Of a DNA stretch of 64,000 nt, positions 43,701 to 51,204 are shown one piece after another. This DNA comes from Paenibacillus ferrarius. GTDB lineage: Bacteria; Bacillota; Bacilli; Paenibacillales; NBRC-103111. The stretch lies in the NCBI RefSeq assembly GCF_002027705.1, contig NZ_MBTG01000023.1, positions 248,001 through 312,000 on the forward strand, read 5' to 3'. The notes under the pieces were generated by a model. That model was not told the origin of the DNA. It worked only from the letters and a program-made list of their open reading frames with translations, and ran no database searches. Within the stretch, counting starts at the first letter, position 1. Each line of letters starts with the position of its first letter. The position numbers and the translations under genes were made by a program.

Positions 43701-43844
43701 ACCATGAAGGGCAAGAGTGGGATTGGTCTCTCCAATACGAACCGGCGATTGATACAATTGTATGGACAAGGCTTATTTATTTTCAGCAAGCCCAATGAAG
43801 GAACAACCGTTTCGTTCGTCATCCCTGATAAGAGAATGAAGTAG
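40722..43844 (+). CDS. Hybrid sensor kinase with two kinase modules and 7TMR-DISM sensor
   Basis: A 1040-residue protein. Order: TM1 (about 12-32); an extracytoplasmic carbohydrate-binding-like 7TMR-DISM domain (about 50-205, LNGDWQFYP, VPGDW, YGYGTYRLRI); seven membrane helices (about 210-415); HisKA with His448 (NTSHELRTPLHG); HATPase (NLLHNALKFTE, DTGVGMS, GIGLGLSI); a receiver with Asp761 (LLIADVMMPHMSG); then a second LytS-type kinase (His852 in QIHPHFLFNTLNSI) with its own ATPase (PLIENAVKHGL, DNGKGM). No DNA-binding domain, so it must signal to a separate regulator not adjacent here. The ATG triplets at 40722, 40725 and 40728 cannot be separated. Confidence 0.93.
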   Translation: MMMRIKNKTTLTHIATILVFLSVLLGLRMAWSELFTTADQPVVVNGVLDMRGIDLDHSPPIALNGDWQFYPAKFLSHEDVQSVVDTPQRVKVPGDWRQALTNSSGSSYGYGTYRLRILIDPPKQPVGFWFQSIEASSEVEINGTFLGGLGKLATNAEEYIPYNASYTASYSVEGTTEIELLIRAANFDEPFKGGITRSIRFSSQAAIDYVRWYSIGFQMVTFVVLLLHSLYACILYVFNPKERVLLITGLLTLSVGIAVMAGHDNILMLWLPINYTWAMKIKLFFLLWQNLFILLLFRRFSLAPSGNKWLKAYTAALICLSGILLAAPASWVNGMVDLNIFIVFYIFPFAWFIYIVGTMIFKKQTDQDIFFLLLTAVGIISNLIWSIAESITDITTVYYPIDIIAAITGFSAYWFKKYFRHSRENTQLNEQLKKADKLKDQFLANTSHELRTPLHGIMNIAQTVVTKEKEKLNESSLKDMELLITISRRMSHMLGDLLDAARLQEHRIVLQQEPLQIQSIVPGLISMLKFMVEGKPIQLNTDIMESMPQVMADEKRLVQILYNLLHNALKFTETGTITVSAEVQEGRALIQISDTGVGMSKKTQARVFLPYEQGASDGQGIGLGLSICKQLVELHGGALTVRSELNKGSVFSFDLPLAAVSNLSLSQHPLPSSHTLDGTADALAGLISQGTAMGELAASVLIPPLLNDKQMNILAVDDDPVNLNVLVGILSSEPYTITTAHSAREVLELLGTQQWDLLIADVMMPHMSGYELTQRVREHYSVSELPVLLLTARSQPADVYTGFAAGANDYVTKPVDALELKYRIRALTTLKQSINERLRMEAAYLQAQIHPHFLFNTLNSIMALSDINTEKMRDLGVAFAAYLRISFDFLNTGELVELSHELELAKAYLYIEKERFEDRLSIVWEVETNVNLLLPPLSIQPLIENAVKHGLLSQNKGGTVHIRITRQDNFTLIEVKDNGKGMEQDKVIQLLSPTMKGKSGIGLSNTNRRLIQLYGQGLFIFSKPNEGTTVSFVIPDKRMK

Positions 43845-43860
43845 ACTATTACTGATATGA

Positions 43861-43897
43861 GATGGTTCCTAAATTCATTAGGAGCCGTCTTTTTCGT
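43861..43897 (+). terminator. Terminator of the hybrid kinase gene
   Basis: GATGGTTCCTA pairs with TAGGAGCCGTC (with G-T pairs), followed by five Ts, starting 16 bp after the stop codon. Confidence 0.82.
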
Positions 43898-43908
43898 GGT
43901 GTTATAGG

Positions 43909-43969
43909 TTGACAGCTATTCACCCCCCCCTTTATAATGAGCAATGGTATGATTATGATAATCATTATC
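43909..43969 (+). promoter_or_regulatory. Sigma-A promoter with C8 tract and Fur box
   Basis: Consensus TTGACA (43909-43914) and TATAAT (43933-43938) are 18 bp apart. The spacer contains eight consecutive Cs (43923-43930). Thirteen bases after the -10 is GATTATGATAATCATTATC (43951-43969), matching the Fur 19-bp consensus at nearly every position. Iron-Fur bound there would cover the transcription start. It drives the siderophore-binding protein gene at 44022. Confidence 0.9.
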
Positions 43970-44021
43970 AATATAGGCTTATCAATAATTATTAGCACTA
44001 GATCATAAAGGGGAGTCATCT

Positions 44022-45005
44022 ATGAAAAAACTATTCATTCCGTTAACCTTAGCTTCTGTCCTTCTACTTAGCGCATGCGGTGCCAACTCTGCGAACACTA
44101 CTAACAATACAAGCAGCTCATCTTCGGCCGCGCCTTCAAATTCGGCGTCTCCATCGGCCTCCACCACACCAGCTTCGAAATCCAGCACCTTGATTTACCA
44201 GTCTGAGGAAGGACCCGTTGAGGTTCCGAGCAATCCCCATCGTGTCGTTGTCATTACTAGATTTCTAACAGGCAATGTGATGGCGCTTGGCGTGCCGGTA
44301 GTCGGCGTGGATGAAATGTCCAAGACCAATCCGAAATTTGAAGAAAAGCTGAAAAACGTTCAGGCCATTACAGACGAAAGTGTTGAGAAGATTATCGAGC
44401 TGCAGCCGGATCTCATTATCGGTCTCTCCGACATTAAGAACATTGACAAATTCAAGAAGATCGCCCCTACAGTCACATATACTTATGGAAAAGTGGATTA
44501 CTTAACACAGCAGCTGGAGATCGGCAAATTGCTGAATAAAGAGAAAGAAGCGAAAGCTTGGGTTGACGATTTTAAAACGCGGGTTAAAACGGCTGGAGAA
44601 AAGATCAAGGCGAAGATCGGGGAAAATGCCACCGTTTCAGTCATTGAAACATTCAATAAGCAGCTCTATGTTTATGGCGACAACTTCGGCCGCGGCACCG
44701 AAATCCTCTATCAAGGAGGCTTCGGGCTTGCTAAACCGGAGAAGGTCCAAACAGCGACGCAGAAAGAAGGCTACTTTGCCGTATCGTCAGAAGTTCTGAA
44801 GGATTACTTTGGCGACTACGTCATTTTCAGCAAAAATGCAGATGAAGACAATTCGTTCCAGAATACTGAAACGTACAAAAACATTCCAGCAGTCAAAAAT
44901 CAACGTGTCTATGAAGCCAACGCAAAGGCTTTCTACTTCAACGATCCGCTTAGCATGGAGTATCAGTTGGAATTCTTCATTCAGAGCTTTCTTGGCAAAC
45001 AATAG
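44022..45005 (+). CDS. Iron-siderophore ABC transporter substrate-binding lipoprotein
   Basis: A 327-residue lipoprotein: signal with lipobox LLSACG (Cys at about 19), a Ser/Thr/Pro/Ala linker (about 22-55), then a periplasmic-binding-protein class III fold (PF01497: VVVITRFLTGNVMALGVPVVGVDE, IIELQPDLIIGLSD, FFIQSFL). It resembles the FhuD/YxeB hydroxamate-binding branch. A Fur box sits in its promoter. No permease or ATPase gene adjoins, so it must use a transporter encoded elsewhere, as with some accessory receptors in Bacillales. A terminator follows at 45027. Confidence 0.93.
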   Translation: MKKLFIPLTLASVLLLSACGANSANTTNNTSSSSSAAPSNSASPSASTTPASKSSTLIYQSEEGPVEVPSNPHRVVVITRFLTGNVMALGVPVVGVDEMSKTNPKFEEKLKNVQAITDESVEKIIELQPDLIIGLSDIKNIDKFKKIAPTVTYTYGKVDYLTQQLEIGKLLNKEKEAKAWVDDFKTRVKTAGEKIKAKIGENATVSVIETFNKQLYVYGDNFGRGTEILYQGGFGLAKPEKVQTATQKEGYFAVSSEVLKDYFGDYVIFSKNADEDNSFQNTETYKNIPAVKNQRVYEANAKAFYFNDPLSMEYQLEFFIQSFLGKQ

Positions 45006-45026
45006 GTAATCGATTCAAATTTCGAA

Positions 45027-45066
45027 AACAGAGCATGGCATTCATTTGGCCTTGCTCTGTTTTTTA
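45027..45066 (+). terminator. Terminator of the siderophore-binding protein gene
   Basis: AACAGAGCAtGGC pairs with GGCCtTGCTCTGTT and is followed by a run of Ts, 21 bp after the stop. Confidence 0.88.
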
Positions 45067-45113
45067 TTTAAGGGTACCTATAAACCTAAAAATATTGTCA
45101 TATTTTGAAAGGT

Positions 45114-45135
45114 ATTGTAAGATGTAACTTACAAT
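45114..45135. promoter_or_regulatory. Perfect dyad upstream of the stalk-domain gene
   Basis: ATTGTAAG (45114-45121) and CTTACAAT (45128-45135) are perfect 8-bp arms six bases apart, about 45 bp before the ATG at 45181. Position and AT-rich arms suggest a repressor or activator site; the protein is unknown. Confidence 0.45.
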
Positions 45136-45180
45136 CATGCCAAAACAATGATCCCAAGCGGACAAAGGAGAGAGTAATAC

Positions 45181-46068
45181 ATGAGAAAAAGCATACAACG
45201 AACATCCGTTATCTTAGCACTAGTTCTGCTCGTTGCCGTATTCGCATCCTTTACAGCTTTCGCAGCAAATGAAAAACGTTTCGATTTGAAAAATGGTAAT
45301 TATGTAACGATTTCAAACGTTGTTGAAACGAAAAAAACAAAAGACGTAGGTTATGGCGATACTTTGTACGTCGTGACTGCACCCGTAACCATTACCTTCC
45401 ATGGCGAGATTACGGAAGAGGCATCCATTGCTAAATGGGTTGACGATGAAAGCCTGGACTATGTGAACATCAAGGATAACAAAGCTGAGCTCACCGAAGC
45501 TGTTAGATATGGCGTTTTCCCTGTGTTCAAGAATGAGGCCCGCGAAGATAATGCCGCTATTCTTCTTCAAGTTGTGGCTGGCACTGCGGAAACTACAAAA
45601 CCGGTTACCAACCCTCCTATTGAAACAACGGCCCAATCTTTGCTTGTAGCTCCAACAGCAGCCAAAGTTTTGGTCAATGGCAAAAGCGTATCCTTTGAAG
45701 CCTACAACATTAACGACAACAACTATTTCAAATTGCGGGACCTGGCTTTTGCTGTCAATGGTACCGAAAAGAACTTTGAAGTGAGCTGGGACGCTGCCAA
45801 GAACGCAATCGCTCTCCTTTCCCAAAAAGCCTATACGCCAGAAGGTACTGAATTGGCTGTTTCTGGACAGCAAACCAGCAAAACCGTAACGGAAACAAAA
45901 GCCAACGTTACACTCGACGGCAAAGATATCAAATTTATTGCCTACAACATCGATGGCAACAACTACTTTAAGCTGAGAGATGTGGCTCAATTGATGAATA
46001 TCGGCGTTACATGGGATGCGAAAGCTGGTTCAATCGGCATCGACACCAAAGCCGCTTATACAGAATAA
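45181..46068 (+). CDS. Secreted protein with two copper-amine-oxidase-type stalk domains
   Basis: A 295-residue protein with signal peptide (about 1-29, ending TAFAAN). After a beta-rich N-terminal domain (about 30-135) come two copies of the stalk (Cu_amine_oxidN1) module: KVLVNGKSVSFEAYNIND...YFKLRDLAFAV and ANVTLDGKDIKFIAYNIDG...YFKLRDVAQLM. These modules are abundant in Paenibacillus secreted proteins and mediate extracellular contacts; there is no oxidase domain. AAAGGAGAGAG precedes the ATG. Monocistronic, with a terminator at 46098. Confidence 0.9.
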   Translation: MRKSIQRTSVILALVLLVAVFASFTAFAANEKRFDLKNGNYVTISNVVETKKTKDVGYGDTLYVVTAPVTITFHGEITEEASIAKWVDDESLDYVNIKDNKAELTEAVRYGVFPVFKNEAREDNAAILLQVVAGTAETTKPVTNPPIETTAQSLLVAPTAAKVLVNGKSVSFEAYNINDNNYFKLRDLAFAVNGTEKNFEVSWDAAKNAIALLSQKAYTPEGTELAVSGQQTSKTVTETKANVTLDGKDIKFIAYNIDGNNYFKLRDVAQLMNIGVTWDAKAGSIGIDTKAAYTE

Positions 46069-46097
46069 GCCTTCCTAGAGGCAATTCATAAACAAAA

Positions 46098-46134
46098 GCA
46101 GATCTGTCCGCGTATCCGGCAGATCTGCTTTTTT
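46098..46134 (+). terminator. Terminator of the stalk-domain gene
   Basis: GCAGATCTGtCCG and CGGCAGATCTGC form a long near-perfect stem followed by six Ts. Confidence 0.9.
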
Positions 46135-46205
46135 GCAGAGATTTTATCCATGACGAGTAGACGTATGTCGATATCCTTGTTCGATAATTCACGATTTAAG
46201 GATAT

Positions 46206-46637
46206 TCACTTTACTTCATGTTTTAAACCTTGCTTTGAAAAATACTCTGAAAGTTCTTGTGAAGTTTTAAAAATAACTTTTAATTCCTCAGAAAAATCCT
46301 TACCTTTTGATGGATCTAATTCTGCTATTGTATTCATAAAGTATATGTCCATCAAACTCAATCGCATCAATTTCAGACTATCAGCCATTACTTGCTCTTC
46401 CAAGGATGCATCAACATTTCCTTCATATGAACTAATAAATTTGATCATTTCCTTTTCTTTTTCAGTTGGCATATAGACTTCTTTTACCTTAGCGCCCTTA
46501 AGTATCTTGGTTGCTACGTCATCCATCAAAACATAATATTCGAAGCCTTTTTTAACATTAGCAGGAGCATTATTACCACAAGCAGTTGTACCGAGCAAAA
46601 TAACAAAACTAAGAATGATTACCAATGCATTTTTCAA
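46206..46637 (-). CDS. Putative lipoprotein of unknown function
   Basis: A 143-residue protein starting at TTG 46637 (MKNALVIILSFVILLGTTAC), with lipobox TTAC at residues 17-20 and GAGAGGTG upstream. The mature part is helical with charged segments (PTEKEKEMIKFISSYEG, GKDFSEELKVIFKTSQEL). No family was recognised. An upstream TTG at 46667 would put a charged stretch ahead of the signal and lacks a site. It is convergent with the stalk-domain gene and appears monocistronic. Confidence 0.78.
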   Translation of the reverse strand: MKNALVIILSFVILLGTTACGNNAPANVKKGFEYYVLMDDVATKILKGAKVKEVYMPTEKEKEMIKFISSYEGNVDASLEEQVMADSLKLMRLSLMDIYFMNTIAELDPSKGKDFSEELKVIFKTSQELSEYFSKQGLKHEVK

Positions 46638-46782
46638 AATAGTTAGCACCTCTCTATTTCTTATCAAAATCTATAGAAGACTACTCTATTATACCTATGT
46701 TGTTTCCAATTTTATGTCGAAATTTAGGGTATTATGTTCTTGTTTTATAAAGAAAACATTATATTATGTCGAAAGCTATATT

Positions 46783-46824
46783 TAAAAAAAGCAAATACGA
46801 CCCAAATTTGACTTAGGGCCGTAT
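46783..46824 (-). terminator. Terminator of the ABC transporter operon
   Basis: On the minus strand ATACGgCCC pairs with GGGtCGTAT, followed after TTGC by seven Ts; it starts 24 bp after the permease stop. Confidence 0.85.
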
Positions 46825-46847
46825 GGCAATATCATGCTGAAGAGAAC

Positions 46848-49418
46848 CTATAGATTCTCCTGTTTCAAAGCATCAATAATATTTGCTTTCTTTACTTTGG
46901 CGCTCGCGTATAACATGGATAAGCTTACGATAACAAATACAGCAGCAATCACATACAGAATGCTAGTCCAAGACACTATGAAGCCGTACGAGAAACTATG
47001 CATGAAGGATTGGTAGATCAACACCATGATCACTCCGCTGATTGGAAGCCCGTAGGCTAGGGCCTTGATTCCATAAAAAATGCTTTCATAGTTCATCATT
47101 TTGTTAAAGCTTTTGGGCGTCATCCCTACCGATCTGAGCATCGCGAACTCTCGTTTGCGAAGGGCAATACTCGTCGTAATCGTATTGAGAATATTCGCCA
47201 TCGAAACCGCCGTAATCAATGCGACAAAACCATAAACAAATACGGATAATAATAGAATCTTTTGCTCAGAGCGCCGTCTATCTTGAAATAAGTTCATTAC
47301 AGACAGATTATTCTTCATTTCTTCGATATCCTGCTGTGTTTTCAAAGGATCTTTACTATTCAAATAGAGTCCTGAATACGCTTTGGCATCCTTGCTCCTT
47401 TTCATTAACTGATCCAAGACCGGTTCGGAAACAACTAAATTAACTTGAAAGGTGCTTTGAATAATCCCCATTGGGAATTGATCTGTTACCGCGGCTACCT
47501 CCAGCTTGTTGATCGTTTCCTTCTCATTGAGATCTGTGGAGACAAGATCCAGCATTTCCCCTGCTCGGCCATTGATCCCTTTCGTTTCGATAAACTTGCC
47601 CTTTTCATCTTTATAGGTCATGACATCAATCAATATGGCGGCTGGACGATCGAGATTCGTTAGCTTCGTATAATCGATACCAACTTTTTTGGCGTAGTCT
47701 TTCAGCTTCTCTTCACTTAAGGCATTTACGCCTATATAGTATTTATACAGACCATTATTATGAGGCAAATAGGTTTGCACACTTTTAGGAATGGCACCCT
47801 CTTTAACCCAGGTGAAAATACCAAACGATTGTTTGATCAGGTTGTACTCCGTAATGCCCTCCAACGAAACAATAGAGGTCAACAATCGCTCGTCAATCGT
47901 TGACTCTTCGCCCCCCTTGTGAACCCCGACATCATAATTGTAGCCCTTTTGTGAAAGATCAAGGGATCTCTGTAGGTTGGAAGTGAAAAAAGACACGGAT
48001 AGAAACAGCACAATACTAATAACAAGTGAAAAGACAGTGGCATAATATCTGCGCTTGTTTCTCTTTAAATTTTTCAAGCCAAACTCGGCTTCAATGCCGA
48101 ATACAAGTTGGATCAGCTTCGATGTTTTTACCGTTTTACCCGTAAGCTTAATATCCATGGTTTGCCGAATCGCGTCGATGGCAGAAATTTTAGATGCTTT
48201 TTGGGCTGGCAGATAGGTTGAGACAAAAATAGTCACAATCGAGACCACACAGGTCGTGAGCAGCGACAACGGTGTAACAACCAACGTTAACTTTTGGGTG
48301 ACGTCTAGCGCATCTTCGAGTATCGAGTTAATGAAGCGGAAGGTAATGCCGATTCCAATCATCCCGCAAATGAGGCCTAAGGGAATGCTAATGACGCCAA
48401 TCACCGCTCCCTCGAAAAATACCGAATTCCTCTTCTGTCTCCTCGTTGCCCCTACACTTGATAGCATCCCTAGATAACGGGATCGTTCCGAAACAGAAAT
48501 CGCAAAAGCATTGTAGATTAAAGAGATGGAGCCAATGACAATAACCAGTACAACAATGAGGAATAGTGAGCTATAGGTTTTGCTTAAGCCACCGCCCATT
48601 ACACCATAATAACGCAATAAAGAATCATTCGTTTTAAACGAGCTGATGTTATTTTTATTGGACAAGTCGTTGGCATGGTCAAATACTGTGCTATCGACTT
48701 TCTTCACAACTACGCTCGCATCAATCGTTTTGTTTGTACCCAACATATTGTCGTCTACATACGTAAAGGCCGTATAACCTGGCGCCCATGTCTGCTCCCA
48801 CGCAGGACGTTTAATATAACCTACAACCGTATACGTTTCAGTTGTTGTATGAATTAAAGTTTCCGTGCTAGCGCCGTTATTGTTTCTTAATGGATCATTT
48901 TGATAAAGCTCTGTATCGCTAGGATCAGCAGAATTAGAGCGCTGACCGACATCGAGGGTTAACCGATCGCCAATCTGGTAGGCGACTTTGGCATTCGTAG
49001 CAACAGCTTCCGAAAGAACGATTTCATTCGCTTGTTGCGGCAAGCGCCCTTGGCTCAATGCAATAGGAAAGTTTGTAAAGCCTTGGGCATTAAACGCTTT
49101 GATGTACAAATAAGGCTTGTTGGCATTCTGACTTCCTGGCAGCAGAGCAAAGCCACGTTCTTTGGATGTAATGAATTGTTTGGTTGCCGCATCCTGCTTG
49201 ATCGCTTCGAGCTGATCTTTGTTGACGTCTTTGTAAATGACGTGCCATTCTCCCGTGTATTCAATCGTTTGCTTTTGCATCAATACCAAATACGAGGAGC
49301 CAAGCGTTATCACAGCCGTCACCATAGCTACGGAAATAATGACCCCGATCACGGTCACGAGCGTTTGTTTCTTGTTTTTCATCAAATGTCTGAGCGTTAG
49401 CTTATGGATGATGTTCAT
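46848..49418 (-). CDS. FtsX-type ABC transporter permease
   Basis: An 856-residue permease with eight membrane segments in two FtsX modules: TM1 at about 18-40 and three more around 285-410, then a repeat with TM5 at about 455-475 and three at about 740-850. Large extracellular MacB-like domains lie at about 45-280 and 480-730. The motifs ERSRYLGMLSSVGATRRQ and LRKREFAMLRSVGMTPK are the coupling helices of the two modules. Such transporters move or sense peptides and envelope-active compounds. It overlaps the ATPase gene by four bases. The layout differs from ten-helix BceB permeases. Confidence 0.93.
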   Translation of the reverse strand: MNIIHKLTLRHLMKNKKQTLVTVIGVIISVAMVTAVITLGSSYLVLMQKQTIEYTGEWHVIYKDVNKDQLEAIKQDAATKQFITSKERGFALLPGSQNANKPYLYIKAFNAQGFTNFPIALSQGRLPQQANEIVLSEAVATNAKVAYQIGDRLTLDVGQRSNSADPSDTELYQNDPLRNNNGASTETLIHTTTETYTVVGYIKRPAWEQTWAPGYTAFTYVDDNMLGTNKTIDASVVVKKVDSTVFDHANDLSNKNNISSFKTNDSLLRYYGVMGGGLSKTYSSLFLIVVLVIVIGSISLIYNAFAISVSERSRYLGMLSSVGATRRQKRNSVFFEGAVIGVISIPLGLICGMIGIGITFRFINSILEDALDVTQKLTLVVTPLSLLTTCVVSIVTIFVSTYLPAQKASKISAIDAIRQTMDIKLTGKTVKTSKLIQLVFGIEAEFGLKNLKRNKRRYYATVFSLVISIVLFLSVSFFTSNLQRSLDLSQKGYNYDVGVHKGGEESTIDERLLTSIVSLEGITEYNLIKQSFGIFTWVKEGAIPKSVQTYLPHNNGLYKYYIGVNALSEEKLKDYAKKVGIDYTKLTNLDRPAAILIDVMTYKDEKGKFIETKGINGRAGEMLDLVSTDLNEKETINKLEVAAVTDQFPMGIIQSTFQVNLVVSEPVLDQLMKRSKDAKAYSGLYLNSKDPLKTQQDIEEMKNNLSVMNLFQDRRRSEQKILLLSVFVYGFVALITAVSMANILNTITTSIALRKREFAMLRSVGMTPKSFNKMMNYESIFYGIKALAYGLPISGVIMVLIYQSFMHSFSYGFIVSWTSILYVIAAVFVIVSLSMLYASAKVKKANIIDALKQENL

Positions 49419-50098
49419 GGTCGAATGACCTCATCTTTGGCAATCTTGCCATCTTCAATGGCGATAATTCGGTCAGCTTGCAACGCAATGCGTTCATCAT
49501 GCGTAATCATAATCAGCGTCTGATGAAAGCCTTTGTTGAACATCTTCAATAAATCAATGATTTCGCCGCCATTTTTACTGTCCAAATTACCTGTGGGTTC
49601 GTCTGCCAATAGGATAGCGGGTTGATTCATCAGTGCTCTTCCAATCGAAACCCGCTGCTGTTGGCCGCCGGAAAGTTGGTTGGGCAAATGATTCAACCGG
49701 TCTTGCAAACTTAGCATCCTCACAATATGCTCAAATTGCTTTGGATCCACCTTATGCTCATCGAGCAAGAGCGGCAGCTGTATATTTTCTTCAACCGTGA
49801 GAATCGGCAGAAGATTGTAGAACTGATAAATCAAACCGATTTGTCTCCGTCTAAAAATGGCCAGCTGCGTCTCATTCAAGCTGTACATGTCCGTCCTATC
49901 CACAAACACTTTGCCGCTTGTTGGTCGATCTACACCGCCCAGCATATGCAAAAGCGTTGATTTCCCCGAACCCGACGGGCCGATGATGGCGACGAACTCC
50001 CCCTTTTCCACTGAAAAGGATATATCGTCAAGCGCTTTTACCGCCGTGTCACCTTTGCCATACACTTTAGACAGATGTTCAATTCTTAGAATTTCCAT
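49415..50098 (-). CDS. ABC transporter ATP-binding protein (MacB/LolD type)
   Basis: A 227-residue ATPase with Walker A GPSGSGKST (about 40-48), Q-loop YQFYNLLPILTVEEN, signature LSGGQQQRVSIGRAL, Walker B ILLADEPTGNLD and switch His in MITHDE. It powers the FtsX permease that follows with a four-base overlap. ATGGAGG precedes the ATG. Upstream, four 11-bp-period direct repeats at 50147-50190 sit where a response regulator would activate transcription, linking it to the kinase/regulator pair encoded next door. Confidence 0.95.
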   Translation of the reverse strand: MEILRIEHLSKVYGKGDTAVKALDDISFSVEKGEFVAIIGPSGSGKSTLLHMLGGVDRPTSGKVFVDRTDMYSLNETQLAIFRRRQIGLIYQFYNLLPILTVEENIQLPLLLDEHKVDPKQFEHIVRMLSLQDRLNHLPNQLSGGQQQRVSIGRALMNQPAILLADEPTGNLDSKNGGEIIDLLKMFNKGFHQTLIMITHDERIALQADRIIAIEDGKIAKDEVIRP

Positions 50099-50146
50099 GT
50101 TGAAACCTCCATAAGTTTGTCGATGGATGTAGTATATCTGCCTGAA

Positions 50147-50190
50147 GTGACTTTACAGTGACTTGAAAGTGACAGTCTAGTCACTTGACG
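50147..50190 (-). promoter_or_regulatory. Four-fold 11-bp direct repeat operator ahead of the ABC genes
   Basis: On the plus strand GTGACTTTACA, GTGACTTGAAA, GTGACAGTCTA and GTCACTTGACG follow each other without gaps at 50147, 50158, 50169 and 50180. Read on the minus strand these are AAGTCAC-type half-sites one helical turn apart, ending 10 bp before a TATACT -10 element (around 50131-50136). This is the normal layout for activation by an OmpR-family dimer replacing a -35 element. Assignment to the regulator at 51197 is inferred. Confidence 0.75.
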
Positions 50191-50193
50191 CTG

Positions 50194-51204
50194 TTAGACG
50201 ATTCGCTTATAGAATCGAATCCGAAATTGTGATCCCTTATCGACCTCACTCTGAACGTCTATATCGCCATTTTGCTTGGTAATAATGCTGTGAGCCAATG
50301 AGAGACCAATACCGCTGCTGCCCTCGCCAGCCCCCTTGCCTTTATAAAAACGTTTAAAAATCGAAGGTATCTCTTCCTTGGAGATGCCTTTACCATTATC
50401 TTGGATACTAATCTCTGTAAATAGCGGGTTTTCTGAAAAGGAAATCGCGATGGTTCCGCCCACTTGCGTATGTTCCACACCGTTTTTCAGAACATTGATG
50501 ATAGCTTCCGTTGTCCAATTGAGATCACCTAGAAAAGAGACGTTGTCTTCACCTGTTATTGAAATCGTTTGCTCCTTGATGTCTATCGGAATTAGAACGG
50601 GTTGCAACGCTTTCTCAATAAGCTTGGCCACCCTGACTTGATCTTTCTTGAATTGTACGGTGCCTGCATCGATCTTCGAAAGCTTTAAAAGGGAAGAAAC
50701 AAGCCAATCCAGCCGTTCGAGTTGGATGCGAATGTTGCGCGTGAACTCCGCTCTCTTAGTTCCTGGCAATTGGGGGTCGTCTAACAGGTCCGCCATGACC
50801 ATCATGGAGGTTAGCGGCGCTTTGAGCTGATGAGAGATGTCCGAAATGGCATCTGTGAGATGAACTTTGTCTTTATGCAAAAGGGCGCTTTGCTCCGACA
50901 GCATGACGGTTACTTTATATATCGTATTTTTCAAAATACTGATTTCGCCTTCACGATTATCGCGGACATCCAGGGAATAGTCGCCTCCGCTAATTCGCCT
51001 TAAATAGCCAGACAGTTTCTCAATCTCGTGATATCTCACTCTCGTAAATAGGAGGCTGCATCCAATGAGAGAAATGGAAGTGATTAGAACGAGGACCACG
51101 GCAGCTAGGGATACAAAAGCCGCGGCTATCAGCATAATCAGACTTATCGTAGACATCGACAAGAGTACGAGGCGGATCTCGTGATTACGCAGCATGCTAC
51201 TCAC
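50194..51204 (-). CDS. Intramembrane-sensing-type histidine kinase
   Basis: A 336-residue kinase. Two adjacent membrane segments (about 11-53) have almost no loop between them, so an extracellular sensor domain is absent. A short HAMP-like region follows, then HisKA with His in DAISDISHQLKAPLTS (about residue 133) and HATPase (VLKNGVEHTQ, DNGKGI, SSGIGLSLAHS). Kinases of this build usually take their signal from a partner ABC transporter, and one lies directly downstream on the same strand. It overlaps the regulator gene by eight bases. Confidence 0.93.
   Translation of the reverse strand: MSSMLRNHEIRLVLLSMSTISLIMLIAAAFVSLAAVVLVLITSISLIGCSLLFTRVRYHEIEKLSGYLRRISGGDYSLDVRDNREGEISILKNTIYKVTVMLSEQSALLHKDKVHLTDAISDISHQLKAPLTSMMVMADLLDDPQLPGTKRAEFTRNIRIQLERLDWLVSSLLKLSKIDAGTVQFKKDQVRVAKLIEKALQPVLIPIDIKEQTISITGEDNVSFLGDLNWTTEAIINVLKNGVEHTQVGGTIAISFSENPLFTEISIQDNGKGISKEEIPSIFKRFYKGKGAGEGSSGIGLSLAHSIITKQNGDIDVQSEVDKGSQFRIRFYKRIV

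Noticed and set aside
45114..45135. Riboswitch or attenuator ahead of the stalk-domain gene
   Set aside because: There is a single simple dyad without a terminator run or conserved aptamer core; an operator is the better reading.
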